The translations under genes were made by a program, and so were the position numbers. Positions 11,068 through 29,356 of a DNA stretch of 64,000 bases are shown in pieces. How positions within the stretch are numbered: the first letter of the stretch is position 1; each line of letters begins with the position of its first letter. The notes beneath the pieces were generated by a model. It did not search any database. It saw only the letters and a program-made list of their open reading frames with translations, and was not told the DNA's origin. The stretch comes from Calliopum simillimum (taxonomy: Eukaryota; Arthropoda; Insecta; Diptera; Lauxaniidae), in contig OX638369.1 of assembly GCA_951812925.1 (NCBI GenBank), positions 41,845,061 to 41,909,060 on the forward strand. The letters run 5' to 3'.

Positions 11068-11405
11068 CGTTACGTTTCAATGATCAAAACAATCATATCA
11101 TCAGACAAATTGGCCGACAACCAGAAGAACTTGACAAGCTTACTATATTAAACCTTTTGCATAGATTTGTTGAGAATCATAGCAAAAAAAAAAAGTTAAT
11201 ACAACAGAAATAAATCGCCCTGCTGTTATGACTCGTTGATATTATACTTTTCTTACGTAGAGCCTTCGTTTGCAAGCTTATTTGGCGAGACGAAACGAAG
11301 TAACAAGCGCGATTCGTATGTTTGTCACCGTTTTTTTCTGTGATAATATCGGATGTCGGCAAATTCATCTGATGATATGATTATGGTGATCATTGAAACG
11401 TAACG
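11068..11405. mobile_element. Inverted-repeat element (MITE-like), ~338 bp
   Basis: The left end CGTTACGTTTCAATGATCA is matched by the reverse complement of the right end, which reads CGTTACGTTTCAATGATCAC. Complementarity continues through ATCATATCATCAGA and GCCGACA, giving arms of about 60 bp. The interior is non-coding. Confidence 0.85.
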
Positions 11406-12834
11406 TCTTCCTTTATTCATTTTTGCATCTTTATTGTAATTTTGCTGGTAAGCTCAAACCAAGAATTTCATCTGATTTCACGCATATTTTATAAATCGGA
11501 CTGCTAATTAAAATTTTTCAAGCGCAGTCCTTGATGGACATGAAATTAAATATATTTTTCTGAATCATATATTAAATAATTACGAAGTTGGCGGAGGAGT
11601 CATGTACTTGATTACTGTTAATTTAGTCAGATAGTGTCAACGGATCCGTTATCATTATCAACATCAACCGTTTTTCCTTCCTTAGGTTCCCTCGATTCTC
11701 ATCAGTACTTTTCTGTTCCTAAGTATTTTTTATTCTTGTTTCAAGTTTTTTCTAGATTTTTAACCATTTTTACCCTTTAACTTTTTATTTTGCATTCTTT
11801 TTTTAGTGTTTTACCCCTATTCCGACCTCTCTCACTGGCGTTAGAAAATAACGCCCAAGGAAATAACGCCGAAACGAACGAAAAAACGCCCAAATTATAT
11901 TCATATAAATATATTTGCTGAACAAACACCTCATAGTATCTGGCATGACATTCTCAACTATTCTCATTATTTCTACTCTAAATATGAATTTCTATTGTAG
12001 TAGATTTTGCAGCTATATTTCTTAGATAAAGCCGATATTTGACAGTTAGTTCATTCTTTACTAGATGGCGCTAATAGTTGTCAGTTTACTGAGTTTAGTA
12101 AATACAATCGGCACAGGGTGTAACAAAAGTTTATTATCTCTATTTTGGCAATATTTTTCCCCGTCATCAAATAGAATATTAATCGGAGATCTCCAAGTGA
12201 TTACGAAAGGGGGATCAAAAATGTGTATAATTTTATATCTATATTGATGGCCGCTTATAGAAAGGCGCTCATAAAGCTAACTTTTAATAGAAATATTATG
12301 ACAAGAGTGATTTTCCATCGTATACCCAAAGTTTAAATGCTGATTAAAATTTGTACAAGAAATATGAGAGTGTGCTAAATTTTAATTATTTATTTATGTA
12401 CAATGAAAGTCATCCAATGATTTAACAATTTAAAATTTATTGTTCTATTTAAAAATAACATTACGACGACTGCCTGTTATCATTTGCATGGCAATAAATG
12501 CCATCACACCACCAAAAGTGTGGCGGCGACTAAAGAAAAAAAAGACTTAAAAACAAGAAAGCTAAGGCTTATCAGCTTTGATCACGCGCCAAAAACAATA
12601 AACACATTAAAAGTAATTAATACGATCATTTGAAAAGTCAAAAGTGCATTATCGCATGATGATCATATTTCTAAAAAAAAAAATGGGAACAAAAACATCA
12701 AACAAATAATCCCCCACAGTTTATCGCTTCAAACTTGAACTTGAGAGTACACAAAAATAAACAAAGAAAATCAGAATAAAACTTTGTTTGGAAATTAAAA
12801 TAAAATTCAATCCAAATAGAAAATAAACACATAA
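11406..12834. other. No gene seen
   Basis: AT-rich DNA. ACGCC is repeated four times near 11835-11895, probably a remnant of a larger repeat. The 60-codon open frame at 12065-12247 has no recognisable domain. Confidence 0.4.
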
Positions 12835-12836
12835 TA

Positions 12837-12993
12837 GCTTTGTTCGTTGAAAAAAAAACTTTATAAATATTTGTAAATATTCATAAAATTTTTAACAAAA
12901 AGCGTTCGTTGAAACAAAAATTTCATACTTGCGTCACAAAAACTTTATAAATATTTACAAATATTTATAAAGTTTTTTTTCAACGAACAAGGC
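12837..12993. mobile_element. Palindromic MITE, 157 bp, TA-flanked
   Basis: Left GCTTTGTTCGTTGAAAAAAA and right inverse GCCTTGTTCGTTGAAAAAAA extend into ACTTTATAAATATTTGTAAA on both arms. The terminal repeats are about 45 bp. TA lies just outside each end (12835-12836 and 12994-12995). A third GTTCGTTGAAA sits in the centre at about 12905. Confidence 0.85.
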
Positions 12994-13185
12994 TAATATA
13001 GAACCATATGAAATCAATTCATCTTACATGTTATTTGTGTTTAATGTTGCAGTTGGGTTTCTTTGTAGATACGAGTCATGTGTGAGCAATTTCCATTTCA
13101 ACACTTTATGCTTTTGGAGTTCATGTTTACATAGAACTTCAACAAAAAACCATTGAAGTAAAAATCAATAACGTTTTATTTGCAA

Positions 13186-13272
13186 CAGGCCTAGTGGCAC
13201 AATGATAAAACCATCCCCAAAGGGTGTTTGGCAATTTCAAAACTGGGTCAGTGAGGATTCAAAAGCAATGTT
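13186..13272 (+). repeat. tRNA-like segment, possible SINE head
   Basis: GGCCTAGTGGCACAATGATA resembles a polymerase III A box region, and GAGGATTCAAAAGC, about 50 bases on, sits at B-box spacing. The stems do not pair well enough for a working tRNA, so a tRNA-derived repeat is more likely. Confidence 0.3.
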
Positions 13273-14700
13273 AAATAAGTAATAAAAAAAAACGATAGTG
13301 AAAGGTGAAGGTTGGAAAAATCAATTACATTGCATGCTTAAGGAAATGCATTGTGATATGAAATTTTCCAAAATTGTGCAAGGTATTACAGTGCAATGAC
13401 GTAGACGGTTACTTTAGAAAATCATCGGAAAGGAAAGTGTTTTTGGTATGTTAAAACCATTGATTTCTTAAGGTTGTTATTTGATAGAAACAATTAATTT
13501 TCGATACCCTTAGGAGTTTTGTATAAAACCATCGGAATTTTGACATTACAGCGGGTTTTAAAAATCATTACTTTTTTGATATCTTAACAAAGGCTCTGGA
13601 AAATTAAGAAAGAATTTTTCATATTGATTTTCAACGAATGATAAGGTCGTATCATGGCATCTACATAAAAATGTTGCACTAGCGAATTGTACAAAAGATA
13701 ATGAAAATACGTTTCCATTTTATCACCAAAAAAACATCGTGCCATAAAAATTTAATGAGATATGATCGACCCTTTGCGCAAGTTCATCTGTAAGTTCAAC
13801 GAAAGCGCATTTGAGACTAACGAAAGAGAATGATTAGTAACGGTGGGCACCAATGCGAACGCAAAACTTCGTTTCCATGCACCATATGCATGAATGTTTA
13901 AGTAAAACTGTATCGTTTTTGTGCGTTTACATTTGTAGACGTACAAATACACAAATAATCTCCCATTACGATCACTTCGAACTAGCGGAAGAACTAGCGC
14001 CCACCCATGGCTATAACAATGAAATGTTTATTGAGGAGTTAGATATTATAGTTTTATGGGTTTTAATTATTTTTCTCAAAAAGTATGGCATCTATATATA
14101 CATCCTGTGCTTTTAAATTTTAGATAATGAATATACATACGTCTTCACTTCATGCCACAAAACTTGCATGAACTATGAAGTTTTTCCTTATTTTTGAAGC
14201 GTTTATTAATGATATATCATTATTTTAATGGTTTTCCTCCTTTTTCTAATTTTTCATTCACGGAATTTGACTATATCGCCTAAGATAAAAAAATAAAATA
14301 CCGAATTGTGTCTTGGTATCGTAAAAGATTTAAGAACCAGAGACTCAAAATAATAAACTTAGCCTTACCCGGCAAGAAATCAGCTTTTGGGCTGGCAATT
14401 ATGATATCTATGACGAAAAGCATAAACCGCTGAAATTTCTATTAGTTTTGGGTAAAATTACACTTTTATATGTAGTTAGGCATTTATTTGGTGCTTATTT
14501 AGATCGTATTGTATCCAAAAAACGAAAGAATATTTTTACTCAAAGCTAATGGAAAATTGAGCTCAAATCTACTCTTCTTTAGTCGACTTAAGCTGTTTAC
14601 ACTTTTCGCCGGAGATATTGAAAACAAACGTTGAGTATGTGAGTTATCTATATACAATATAAATAGGCAAACGAAATCGGTTCAGTGTCTGTTTCTATGC
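13273..14700. other. No confident gene
   Basis: AT-rich. A short stretch at 13967-14045 (plus strand) translates to a coding-like peptide containing SHYDHFELAEELAPTHGY, but it has no acceptor or donor and no domain I recognise. It may be a relic of a transposon or gene. Confidence 0.3.
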
Positions 14701-14775
14701 CCAAGTTTCATCGTATTCGCTTGATTTTTTTTTTTTTTTTGTTGGAAGAATTGGGAAGAGGAGCAGTGCATAGGG

Positions 14776-15062
14776 TTTTGTTTTTTTTAAGTTGGCTGTG
14801 CCACGCCCCTAAACGGAAAAAACGCTCTCACGGCTAAGCCGCTACATCGATTGTTATGAAGTTTGGTATGGAGATAGGATTAGCACTAAGGAACAATAAA
14901 ATTACGTTTATGTTTTAAAGTGGTCGGCGCGACGCCCCTTAAAAGAAAAAACGCTCTCTCGATTTTTATAAAAATTTGGTATGGAGACAGGGTTTACACT
15001 AAGGAACTATAATAACACCTTTATATTTTTAAGTCGGCTTTGCCACGCTCATAAAGAAAAAA
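14776..15062 (+). repeat. Tandem array of ~110-bp units with CCACGCC motif
   Basis: Three units each run from a (G)CCACGCC/CGACGCC/CCACGCT block through AAAAAACGCTCTC and TTTGGTATGGAGA to ACTAAGGAAC and a TTTAA-rich end. Internal truncations make the periods unequal. This belongs to the same loose class as the units at 15236-15352 and 50545-50760. Confidence 0.65.
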
Positions 15063-15235
15063 TGCACAGACATGATATGTGATAAGAATTTGTATGCTTA
15101 AGTTAACAGTTGGGTGATTTTTTTAAAGTCAAATCGAAATAGAAATAGACGCGTTTGATCGGCTGTACAAGATCTGAAAGTTTTCGTTTATTTTCACCAA
15201 AATGAAAGGTCGCATTTTTGACCCAATTTTTATTC

Positions 15236-15352
15236 TTCCAAAGAAAATTTATAAGCTATTTCGATGAAATTTAATAGGTAGGTGCCAAACATGAATACCA
15301 TATACAGGCCGAAAAGTGGGAGTAATCAAGTGAGTACCACGCCTATTTTTTA
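15236..15352 (+). repeat. Dispersed ~110-bp unit (GATGAAATTT ... CCACGCC)
   Basis: The unit contains TTTCGATGAAATTTAATAGG, ATGAATACCATATACAGG, CGAAAAGTGGGAGTAATCAA and then TACCACGCCTA. It aligns with the two tandem units at 50545-50760. Confidence 0.6.
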
Positions 15353-15442
15353 AGGCAATGTTTTTGGACCATGCTTATTTCTTTTTAAGAAATGAAAATA
15401 CAAGCAAAAAATAAAATTTCTATAAGAATCAGAGATTTTCGG

Positions 15443-16212
15443 TACTTGACTCGATTCTTAACTCATTTCATAACTCGATTCATAACCCGTTTTTTGACTC
15501 GTTTTTCATGTTTTAGGTAACTCCGTAAAATTAGTCGAACTTTGCATTTCGATATCTCCAAACTTGAGTTTTTCATTTTACAATTTCGAAATGCTATAGC
15601 TCTGCCAATTTTTGGGGTTTTCTAATGATCGAGCTGTCTTTCTATTCAAAATAATATTTTTAGAAAATGTAAAAAAAACGAATTTTGATTTTTAAAAGAT
15701 AAGCTTCCTTTTCCAGTGAAGCATCACATTAAGGTAAAAAGTTGTAGTGTAATTTACTCTGAGTGTACTTAAAGAACATTTCTGAATGGATTCTTAACTC
15801 ATTTCATAACTCGTTTCTTAACGCGTTTTTTAACTTGTTTCTCATGTTTAAGAAATTTTTTTTATTTATTTATTTATTTAAGTATAAAACAAAAAGATAC
15901 GAAATCTTTTAAGGTACACTAAAACTAAACCTAATAAAGCTCCGTAAAATTAGTCAAACTTTGCATTTCGATATCTCCAAACTTGAGTTTTTCATTTTAC
16001 AATTTCGAAATGCCATAGCTCTGCCAATTTTTGGGGTTTTCCAATGATCGAGCTGTCTTTCTATTCAAAATAAGATATATATTTTTGGAAAATGTAAAAA
16101 AACGAATTTTGATTTTTAAAAGATAAGCTTCCTTTTCCAGTGAAGCATCACATTAAAGTAAAAAGTTGTAGTGTAATTTACTCTGAGTGTACTAAAAGAA
16201 CATTTCTGAATA
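15443..16212. repeat. Tandem duplication, ~345-bp unit, second copy carrying an ~85-bp insertion
   Basis: The unit begins ATTCTTAACTCATTTCATAA and ends TTTCTGAATGGA. Copies at about 15443-15788 and 15790-16212 are nearly identical through CGATATCTCCAAACTTGAGT, GATCGAGCTGTCTTTC and CCTTTTCCAGTGAAGCATCA. In the second copy about 85 bp (15850-15939) separates segments that are adjacent in the first. This insert begins with a (TTTA)n run, which looks like the 3' tail of a LINE inserted on the minus strand. Confidence 0.85.
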
Positions 16213-17700
16213 CATTTTCAATTATATTCAGAAGGATTACTAACCCTGACTTAATAAAAAGGGCGTCTGAAGAAAACTTGTACCTTTTTCGAATAGATTT
16301 TTCTGAAGTGTAGTTTCCTTGTTTTACAAGTAGATAAGTGCATTTTATAAGAACAATAAGGAAATTCAAAATAATAATAATTGGCATCAAATTAAGTGGC
16401 ATCTACAGCAAACACTCAACAAAGACGAGCGTCAAAAAGGTTGATAAACAGCGGCTTCCTCAAGGTTGAGTGCCACAACTACTTAAAACACATTAAATGC
16501 AAACTGAAAATTCCTTGACACAGGTCCAAAAGCATGCAGGATAATCAAGAATATGTTGATAGAAGGTGGTAGAGGTGGTAGCTACAGAGTGCATGCGCAT
16601 AACAAGCTGAACAAATGGAAACACAACAACAACAACAACCACATCGAAGGAAAGAAGGTGAAGACAACAAAGATGCTGCAGCAAAATTTGTGAGTGAAGG
16701 GACAATGGATAAAACAAAAAGAATGCGCTGCTGGAAATGCGGCACAAGGAAAATCGATAAAACCGAATCGATGACCGAAAATTATATGTATGTGGTAAGA
16801 ATGCAAATTAATGGATTTGAAGATCACAGATGTAGAAAAATGAATCATAAAACTTTGAAAAAAAAAAAACGAAAAAAATTATAAAAATTCCAATATTAAA
16901 TGCATATGGGTACAAAAGACTGACCTTTGACAAGAATTGTGCGTTTAATCCAACTGGAGAAATCTTATTTGTTTATGTTTTTTACCAAAACAATAACAAC
17001 TGTTGTTCCAAATTTTAATGGTCCAAGAACAAACACGAAGAGATCAAGTCCAACAACTGCAGCGACAGCGAAGACTTCGTTGGCAACGATTCCACTTTCG
17101 TGTTAAAATTCACAAATCTTTCAATAAAATCCAATAAATTTAATTGAAGTTGATTGTTTTTTGTGAAAACTATTAATTTTTGCAAATTTTTTCTTTATTT
17201 TTTATTTAAATTAAAAATTCACAAAATCACCACGAGCTCTCGAGCTCTTTACGACGACAACGAACTCGATTACCACGAAGCACAAAAAAACCATGAAAAA
17301 ACCGCGTTTTGTTGTTGTTTTAAGTTTTGTTTATTTTTTTCGTTTTTTTATTAATTTAAAAGCAAAGCAAATAAAAAAAAAACAAAGTTCTTTGACGTTT
17401 CTACCAGTGCTGCCACTTTGATACCATAGTAGCAAGCATGCTTTCAAGTTTGCTACGCAAGGTAAAAAGGGGAACGAATTATCTTCTTCAACAGCTGTGT
17501 TTGAGACGACAGTTTTCAGTGCTTAATTAAGCAGTTTCTAAGAAACGTATGGGAAAGCAACAACTAAAGTCCTTTATTTAACACAGATAAATTTGCGTGT
17601 TTAATCAGTAAGCACAAAATAGACCGTTGATGTTGCCATACTTCACTGAATATTATCTGTATTTAGGATTTTAACATAGTGGCACCACATTTTTATCGAT
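16213..17700. other. No confident gene; CAA/CTG-rich and leader-like segments
   Basis: (CAA)n at 16620-16640 creates a spurious Gln-rich frame on the plus strand and Cys/Val-rich frames on the minus strand. Higher-GC segments at 17030-17100 and 17225-17300 look like non-coding first-exon sequence for a gene on either strand, possibly the minus-strand gene at 10450-10693, but no donor is clear. The 17-mer TGCTGCCACTTTGATAC at 17408 recurs at 20687. Confidence 0.3.
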
Positions 17701-17824
17701 TGTCTTGACAAGCGGAGGGAAGTGGTGCGGAAACGAAAAGCAGAATAAAGTAAAACAGAATTAGAAGGAGATACCATACGAACTCGTTTTGGAAGAATAG
17801 TGATAACTGCGTTTTAACACGCTG

Positions 17825-18687
17825 CACAGTGCGTTGAGCCCATACAAAAAATGGTCGAAAATAGAGAAAGTGGTTGGATATCGATAAAATTTGGTACTTT
17901 GGGTAATTTGGGGCTACTGAGCTCAAAAAAGATTTGTTGTAAGCTTTATAGTTTTGCTAAAAACCAGGTTTTTGGGACGATTTTCTTAAGCCGCATATAT
18001 AACGATTTTTTTATTTATCTTTAAAATATATGTTTTTGTAATATACGCAGTAGAAATAATGTTTTATGTACTTTTGAAACCATTTGTGTTAATAAAAACA
18101 AAAAAGCTTGTCAACATAAATTTTATATTTCATGTAAATTTTTCATTTTAAGCAAAATAATAAAAATAATTATTTGTAGAACAAAGTAGGAAAAGTTATT
18201 TGCAGTTTCTGGTTACATAGAATCCGTACTAGAAGACTAAAAAAAAACGGCACTTATTTTTATAAGATTTGTTTTTTTTTTTTTTTTTCATCGAAATTTG
18301 ACAATTTCTGAAGTTTTTCATATGATAATATTATATATTAAAATCACTACAATATATATTAAATTATATATTTTCTAAAATTTTTTAGTTCAATTTATTT
18401 ACTTAAAAATAATATATAATAAAAAACTTTATCTCGCTTAGTTTAATCAAAACACAAATTTTTGATAATTATTTGCTTAAGAGAACCCAAAACGAATTGA
18501 ACAAAACATGATTTTTTCTTGAAAAATATCTCAACTTTGAAGTGTCACAGCGTGGCCAAAACTGAGTCTTTCCCCTAAATATTTTGTTTTTATGTTATTG
18601 TTGCAATTACCTGTCGATTGATACTAATATTGTTAGGTTTTGAGTCACAAAAAATTTTGATTTTTGTCCATGGACCAACGCAGTGTG
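17825..18687. mobile_element. Non-autonomous element, 863 bp, 5-bp CGCTG target duplication
   Basis: The left end CACAGTGCGTTGAGCCCATA and the inverse of the right end, CACACTGCGTTGGTCCATGG, form imperfect terminal repeats. CGCTG is present directly outside both ends (17820-17824 and 18688-18692). The interior is AT-rich with no transposase; the longest open frames are unrelated to any family I know. Confidence 0.65.
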
Positions 18688-18781
18688 CGCTGCTAAGGAT
18701 AAGGTAACATTGGATACAACTTTGTACTTAAATAGTCGTATGAAACAAACATGTTCGAATAAAAAAAATTATTATTTGAGT

Positions 18782-19165
18782 TATTCACGATCTAGAGTAA
18801 CGAGCTGAGTAACAGGGTAAAAGTGCACTCAGTTACTCTGAATAGTGAGCATACTCAGTACTTTGCACGTATATTTGCTATTTGTTTCTCAAAATAATTT
18901 TAGCTGATAACAAAAAAAAACATTTTTTATATGAATATTTTTCTCTCATTCAAATTTTTATTTTTGATGAAACAAAATTAATTCTCAATCATAAACAAAT
19001 TCAAGCGTTTCTATAGAAATAGAAATAGAAAAAAAAGGCAAAAGTGTAAGATTATTTTACACTAGAAAATAGCTTGACTAAAAGGGTAAAAGAGTATATA
19101 TATTTTGTTGTTGTGGTTGTGCACAGTTACCCTGTTACTCAGGACGTTACTCTGGATCGTGAATA
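18782..19165. mobile_element. Inverted-repeat element (MITE-like), 384 bp
   Basis: The ends TATTCACGATCTAGAGTAAC and inverse TATTCACGATCCAGAGTAAC continue through CTGAGTAACAGGGTAA and GTGCAC, giving about 50-bp terminal repeats. Short internal versions of the GAGTAAC motif occur at 18830-18870. Confidence 0.85.
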
Positions 19166-19395
19166 CCTTTATTAATTTTTCAGTATTCATCTCTTTATAT
19201 TAGTCGTACGACCTTGTCTGATGCGACCAAAATATTTTGTTTGTACGACTAGTACTAAGAGGTAATTATCAGCTGTGTTTTGGACGGCAGAGTGTTATCA
19301 CGTAATTATCACTATTCTTCTAAAACGACATTGTGTGCTATTTTCTTCTTGTTATTTTGTTTTACTTTGTTTTGCATTTCGTTTCATGTCTTTGT

Positions 19396-20243
19396 GATAG
19401 ATTGAACGGTAAACGCCCCACCACCATACTTCCCCACACACAAAACTTGTCCGACTCGAAAATTTCGAATTGATAGAACATTTTCCAAAGGAATAATTCC
19501 ATAATGAAATTTATGTCGTTTTCCATTTTGAAATCTGGATTTTGCTCTCAGATCAAAAATTTTTTGTGCTCAATAGAACACAAAAACAGAGCAAGTATTT
19601 TATTTTTACTAGTGCGTGTGACGGGTACAAATGTTTTGATTTCTTAAGTAGAAAACAAGGTTGTAGTAGTGTAATGTCAAATTATTTGATGTTTGGATTT
19701 TGAAAATAAAAAATAAGCAAAAAGCTTTTTTCTTAAATATAGATTTTTTAAAATAAGAAATGACACATTATATAAATGGTAGATAAATAATAGAAGTTTT
19801 GCATTCCAAAAATGTATAATTTTAACTGAGAACATATTTTCTGATGAAGGGACATTACTTGATTTGACTTTGAATCAGAGGAAGATTTGCCACCAAATTT
19901 GAACCGCAAATATTACAAGAATAACATTTTGATGCATTTCCGCGAAAGTTGGTTATTTTCAAGATTTATTTTATACATGTTTATTTTATTAATTGTACAT
20001 ACGTAATTTTGAGTACAAAAGTATTAATAAAGACTTTAAAAGTCCTTAGAATGTTATAGTGTTTGTATCTCCTGTATGAGAAATGGTAGAGTAAGGGCAT
20101 CGCTTTCTTTCTTTCGTTTTTAACTCCAAGAAATATGCAAACCTTCTTAAATTTCAATGTTTTGAAGGTTATATATATTTCTTGGTCAATATACGACGAG
20201 TTCGCGAACCCTTGCCTCATGCGCAGCACTTTCGACAATCTAA
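19396..20243. other. No gene seen
   Basis: AT-rich. The segment 19530-19570 (GAAATCTGGATTTTGCTCTC, AGATCAAAAA) has a similar counterpart near 20735-20830, which suggests another worn inverted or direct repeat pair. Confidence 0.35.
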
Positions 20244-20540
20244 CTGCCATACCTGCATTGGAGCGTCAGCGTTATTTTATTGTCAAAAATTTCTCATGAA
20301 CATGCAATTTGTATCGCGCATAACGAAATTCCCAACGCTCAACGCTCAGCTATTCGAATTTCCAATTTTAACAAAGCGTTATGGAGTGAAGTAAGCTGCA
20401 GAAAAGTAAAAAAGAAACAAAAATATGATTTTGACAAACAAACGATTTCAACGTAACCCTGTTTATTTCGGTATGGCACTTGACGTTTTTGTGTAACGTT
20501 AAATAACGCAACGCCTGACGCTCTAATTTAGGTATGGCAG
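20244..20540. mobile_element. Inverted-repeat element (MITE-like), ~297 bp
   Basis: Left CTGCCATACCTGCATTGGAG and right inverse CTGCCATACCTAAATTAGAG continue into CGTCAG(G)CGTT. A further GGTATGGCACTTGACG copy at 20472 lies inside. The interior is non-coding. Confidence 0.8.
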
Positions 20541-20869
20541 AATGAAGCAACCTTTGTATTAGCTTTAGAATGCCTTCCACAGTCGGCTTCGAATTTCCCA
20601 CATTACAATTGATTTTTTGCATTGAACTCAAAAATGAGTTTGGTTGACTTTTTAAAACAAGTAAATATATTCTAGTTATCAAATAATGCTGCCACTTTGA
20701 TACTTGCCCTACATGCTTGTAATAGTGTGAGTGCGAGCACGTGAAATCTGAGAAAAAATCTAGATTTGAAAAAATTGATCTGAGATCAAAAACTTTTGCT
20801 CTAGATTTCCCAATGGAACGTAAAGTGTAATAGATTTTGATCTAGATTTCTCTTTTTTGACAATGGAAA

Positions 20870-21698
20870 CCCGATCAAAAAAACTTGTCAAGTTCTTGTA
20901 ATTGTATCAGAAATGTATATCAAAATGATATCAAAAATTTGTCAGCGGCTGATATCCATTTTTTATATATCATTTTGATATATTTTTGATATCATTGAAT
21001 GACATGTCAATTTTGTATCAGAAATGTATATCAAAATGATATCAAATATTTATCAGCTGCTGATATGTCAAATTTAACGCTTTAGTTTGTGAATTTTATA
21101 GAAGACGAACGCGCTGCCAATTTTAGTGAAGAAAAAGTGAAAATATAATTATAATATATAATACAAATATAATTGAGTGCAAAGAACCCGGCGCTCCATT
21201 CAGTTGCTGCATGCAGCCTGTGGTTGGGAAAACAAAAAGCCAATTTTAGTAAGAAGTAAATTTTCTAATAAAACTTGTGAAAAAGCACAAAAATATAATT
21301 GAGTTAAAAAAACCGACACTTCATTAATTTGCTGCATGCGGGCAATTTCTAAAAACTTGCCGACGATCAAATACAATATTGCAAAATTTGGTTATTCCAA
21401 TTTTGTATCAGAAATGGATATCAAAATGATATACAAATTTTGTATATCATTGATATACAATTTTTGTATATCATTTTGATATCTTTTTTTGATATCATTT
21501 TGATATCTTTTTTTGATATCATTTTGATATCTTTTTTTGATATCATTTTGATATCTTTTTTTGATATCATGGTGATATACAAAAAGCGTTACATTCCGTA
21601 TATCACTGTGATATCCTTTTTTTATCAAAATTTTGTATGTCACTGACAAATTTTTAATATCATTTTGATATATTTTTGATATACTTTTTATGATCGGG
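20870..21698. mobile_element. 829-bp element with GATATC-rich subterminal repeats
   Basis: The ends are CCCGATCA (20870) and TGATCGGG (21691-21698), followed inward on both sides by TATATCAAAATGATAT and AAATTTGTCAG. The phrase TTTTGTATCAGAAATG or a close variant recurs near 20900, 21012 and 21400. Inside, two ~70-bp segments (21128-21216 and 21276-21342), each ending TTGCTGCATGC, are duplicates. There is no transposase. Many short GATATC palindromes give both strands a hairpin-rich character. AAA flanks both ends and could be a target duplication. Confidence 0.75.
21467..21570. repeat. 24-bp tandem repeat, about 4.3 copies
   Basis: The unit is GATATCATTTTGATATC plus T7, starting at 21467 (variant), 21491, 21515 and 21539 with a partial at 21563. 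Because 24 is a multiple of three, both strands stay open and yield the artificial repeat KKRYQNDI on the minus strand; it is not a gene. Confidence 0.95.
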
Positions 21699-21701
21699 AA
21701 A

Positions 21702-22056
21702 TAACGCCATTAATCTTTAATCTTTTATATTTTCAGTGTAGCCTAGCGTTCTGTGACTGGTAACACTGATAAGTTGTCTCTTTGACACTTGCTTTGCTTT
21801 TGATATTGACACTTTGGGGGAAACGTCAAAATAAACAAGTGAAAAGGAATCATAAAAAATATTGTCGACAATTTTTTTTTTTTGGAAAATTTTTGATAAA
21901 ATTTATAAAGTTTAAAAGAATAAATAAGAATATTTACTTAATTTATGATGTAAATTAAGAAAATCAGCAAATACAGAAAAAGAGATAAAGGTGCTGAGAA
22001 ATACAAAATAAAAGAATAAAAAAAGGAATTTTAGGTGATTAACATTTGTGTGAAAA
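21702..22056 (+). promoter_or_regulatory. Presumed promoter and 5' UTR of TBC1D23
   Basis: This is the interval between the GATATC element and the TBC1D23 start codon. GACTGGTAACACTGATAAG at about 21757 resembles the fly core-promoter motif 1 (YGGTCACACTR) with one mismatch. Purine-rich leader-like sequence runs from about 21840. The start site cannot be fixed from sequence alone. Confidence 0.35.

Positions 22057-29356
<7,300 letters not shown>

Larger units (their letters stand above)
17707..19395. mobile_element. Outer inverted-repeat pair enclosing two younger elements
   Basis: Arms of about 110 bp (17707-17815 and 19297-19395) are inverted copies. Both contain TTATCACTATTCTTC, TGTTTTACTTT and TTTCGTTTC when read in one orientation. 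Between them lie the elements at 17825-18687 and 18782-19165, so this is best read as an old element opened by later insertions. Confidence 0.6.

Noticed and set aside
14776..15062. CRISPR-like array
   Set aside because: Unequal ~110-bp imperfect units in eukaryotic DNA; no short identical repeats with unique spacers.
16615..16884. Gln-rich 89-codon frame
   Set aside because: Driven by a CAA run and a poly-Lys end; no splice signals or domain.
21392..21649. Frames encoding repeated KKRYQNDI on the minus strand and a hydrophobic repeat on the plus strand
   Set aside because: Produced by the 24-bp tandem repeat; both strands are open for arithmetical reasons.
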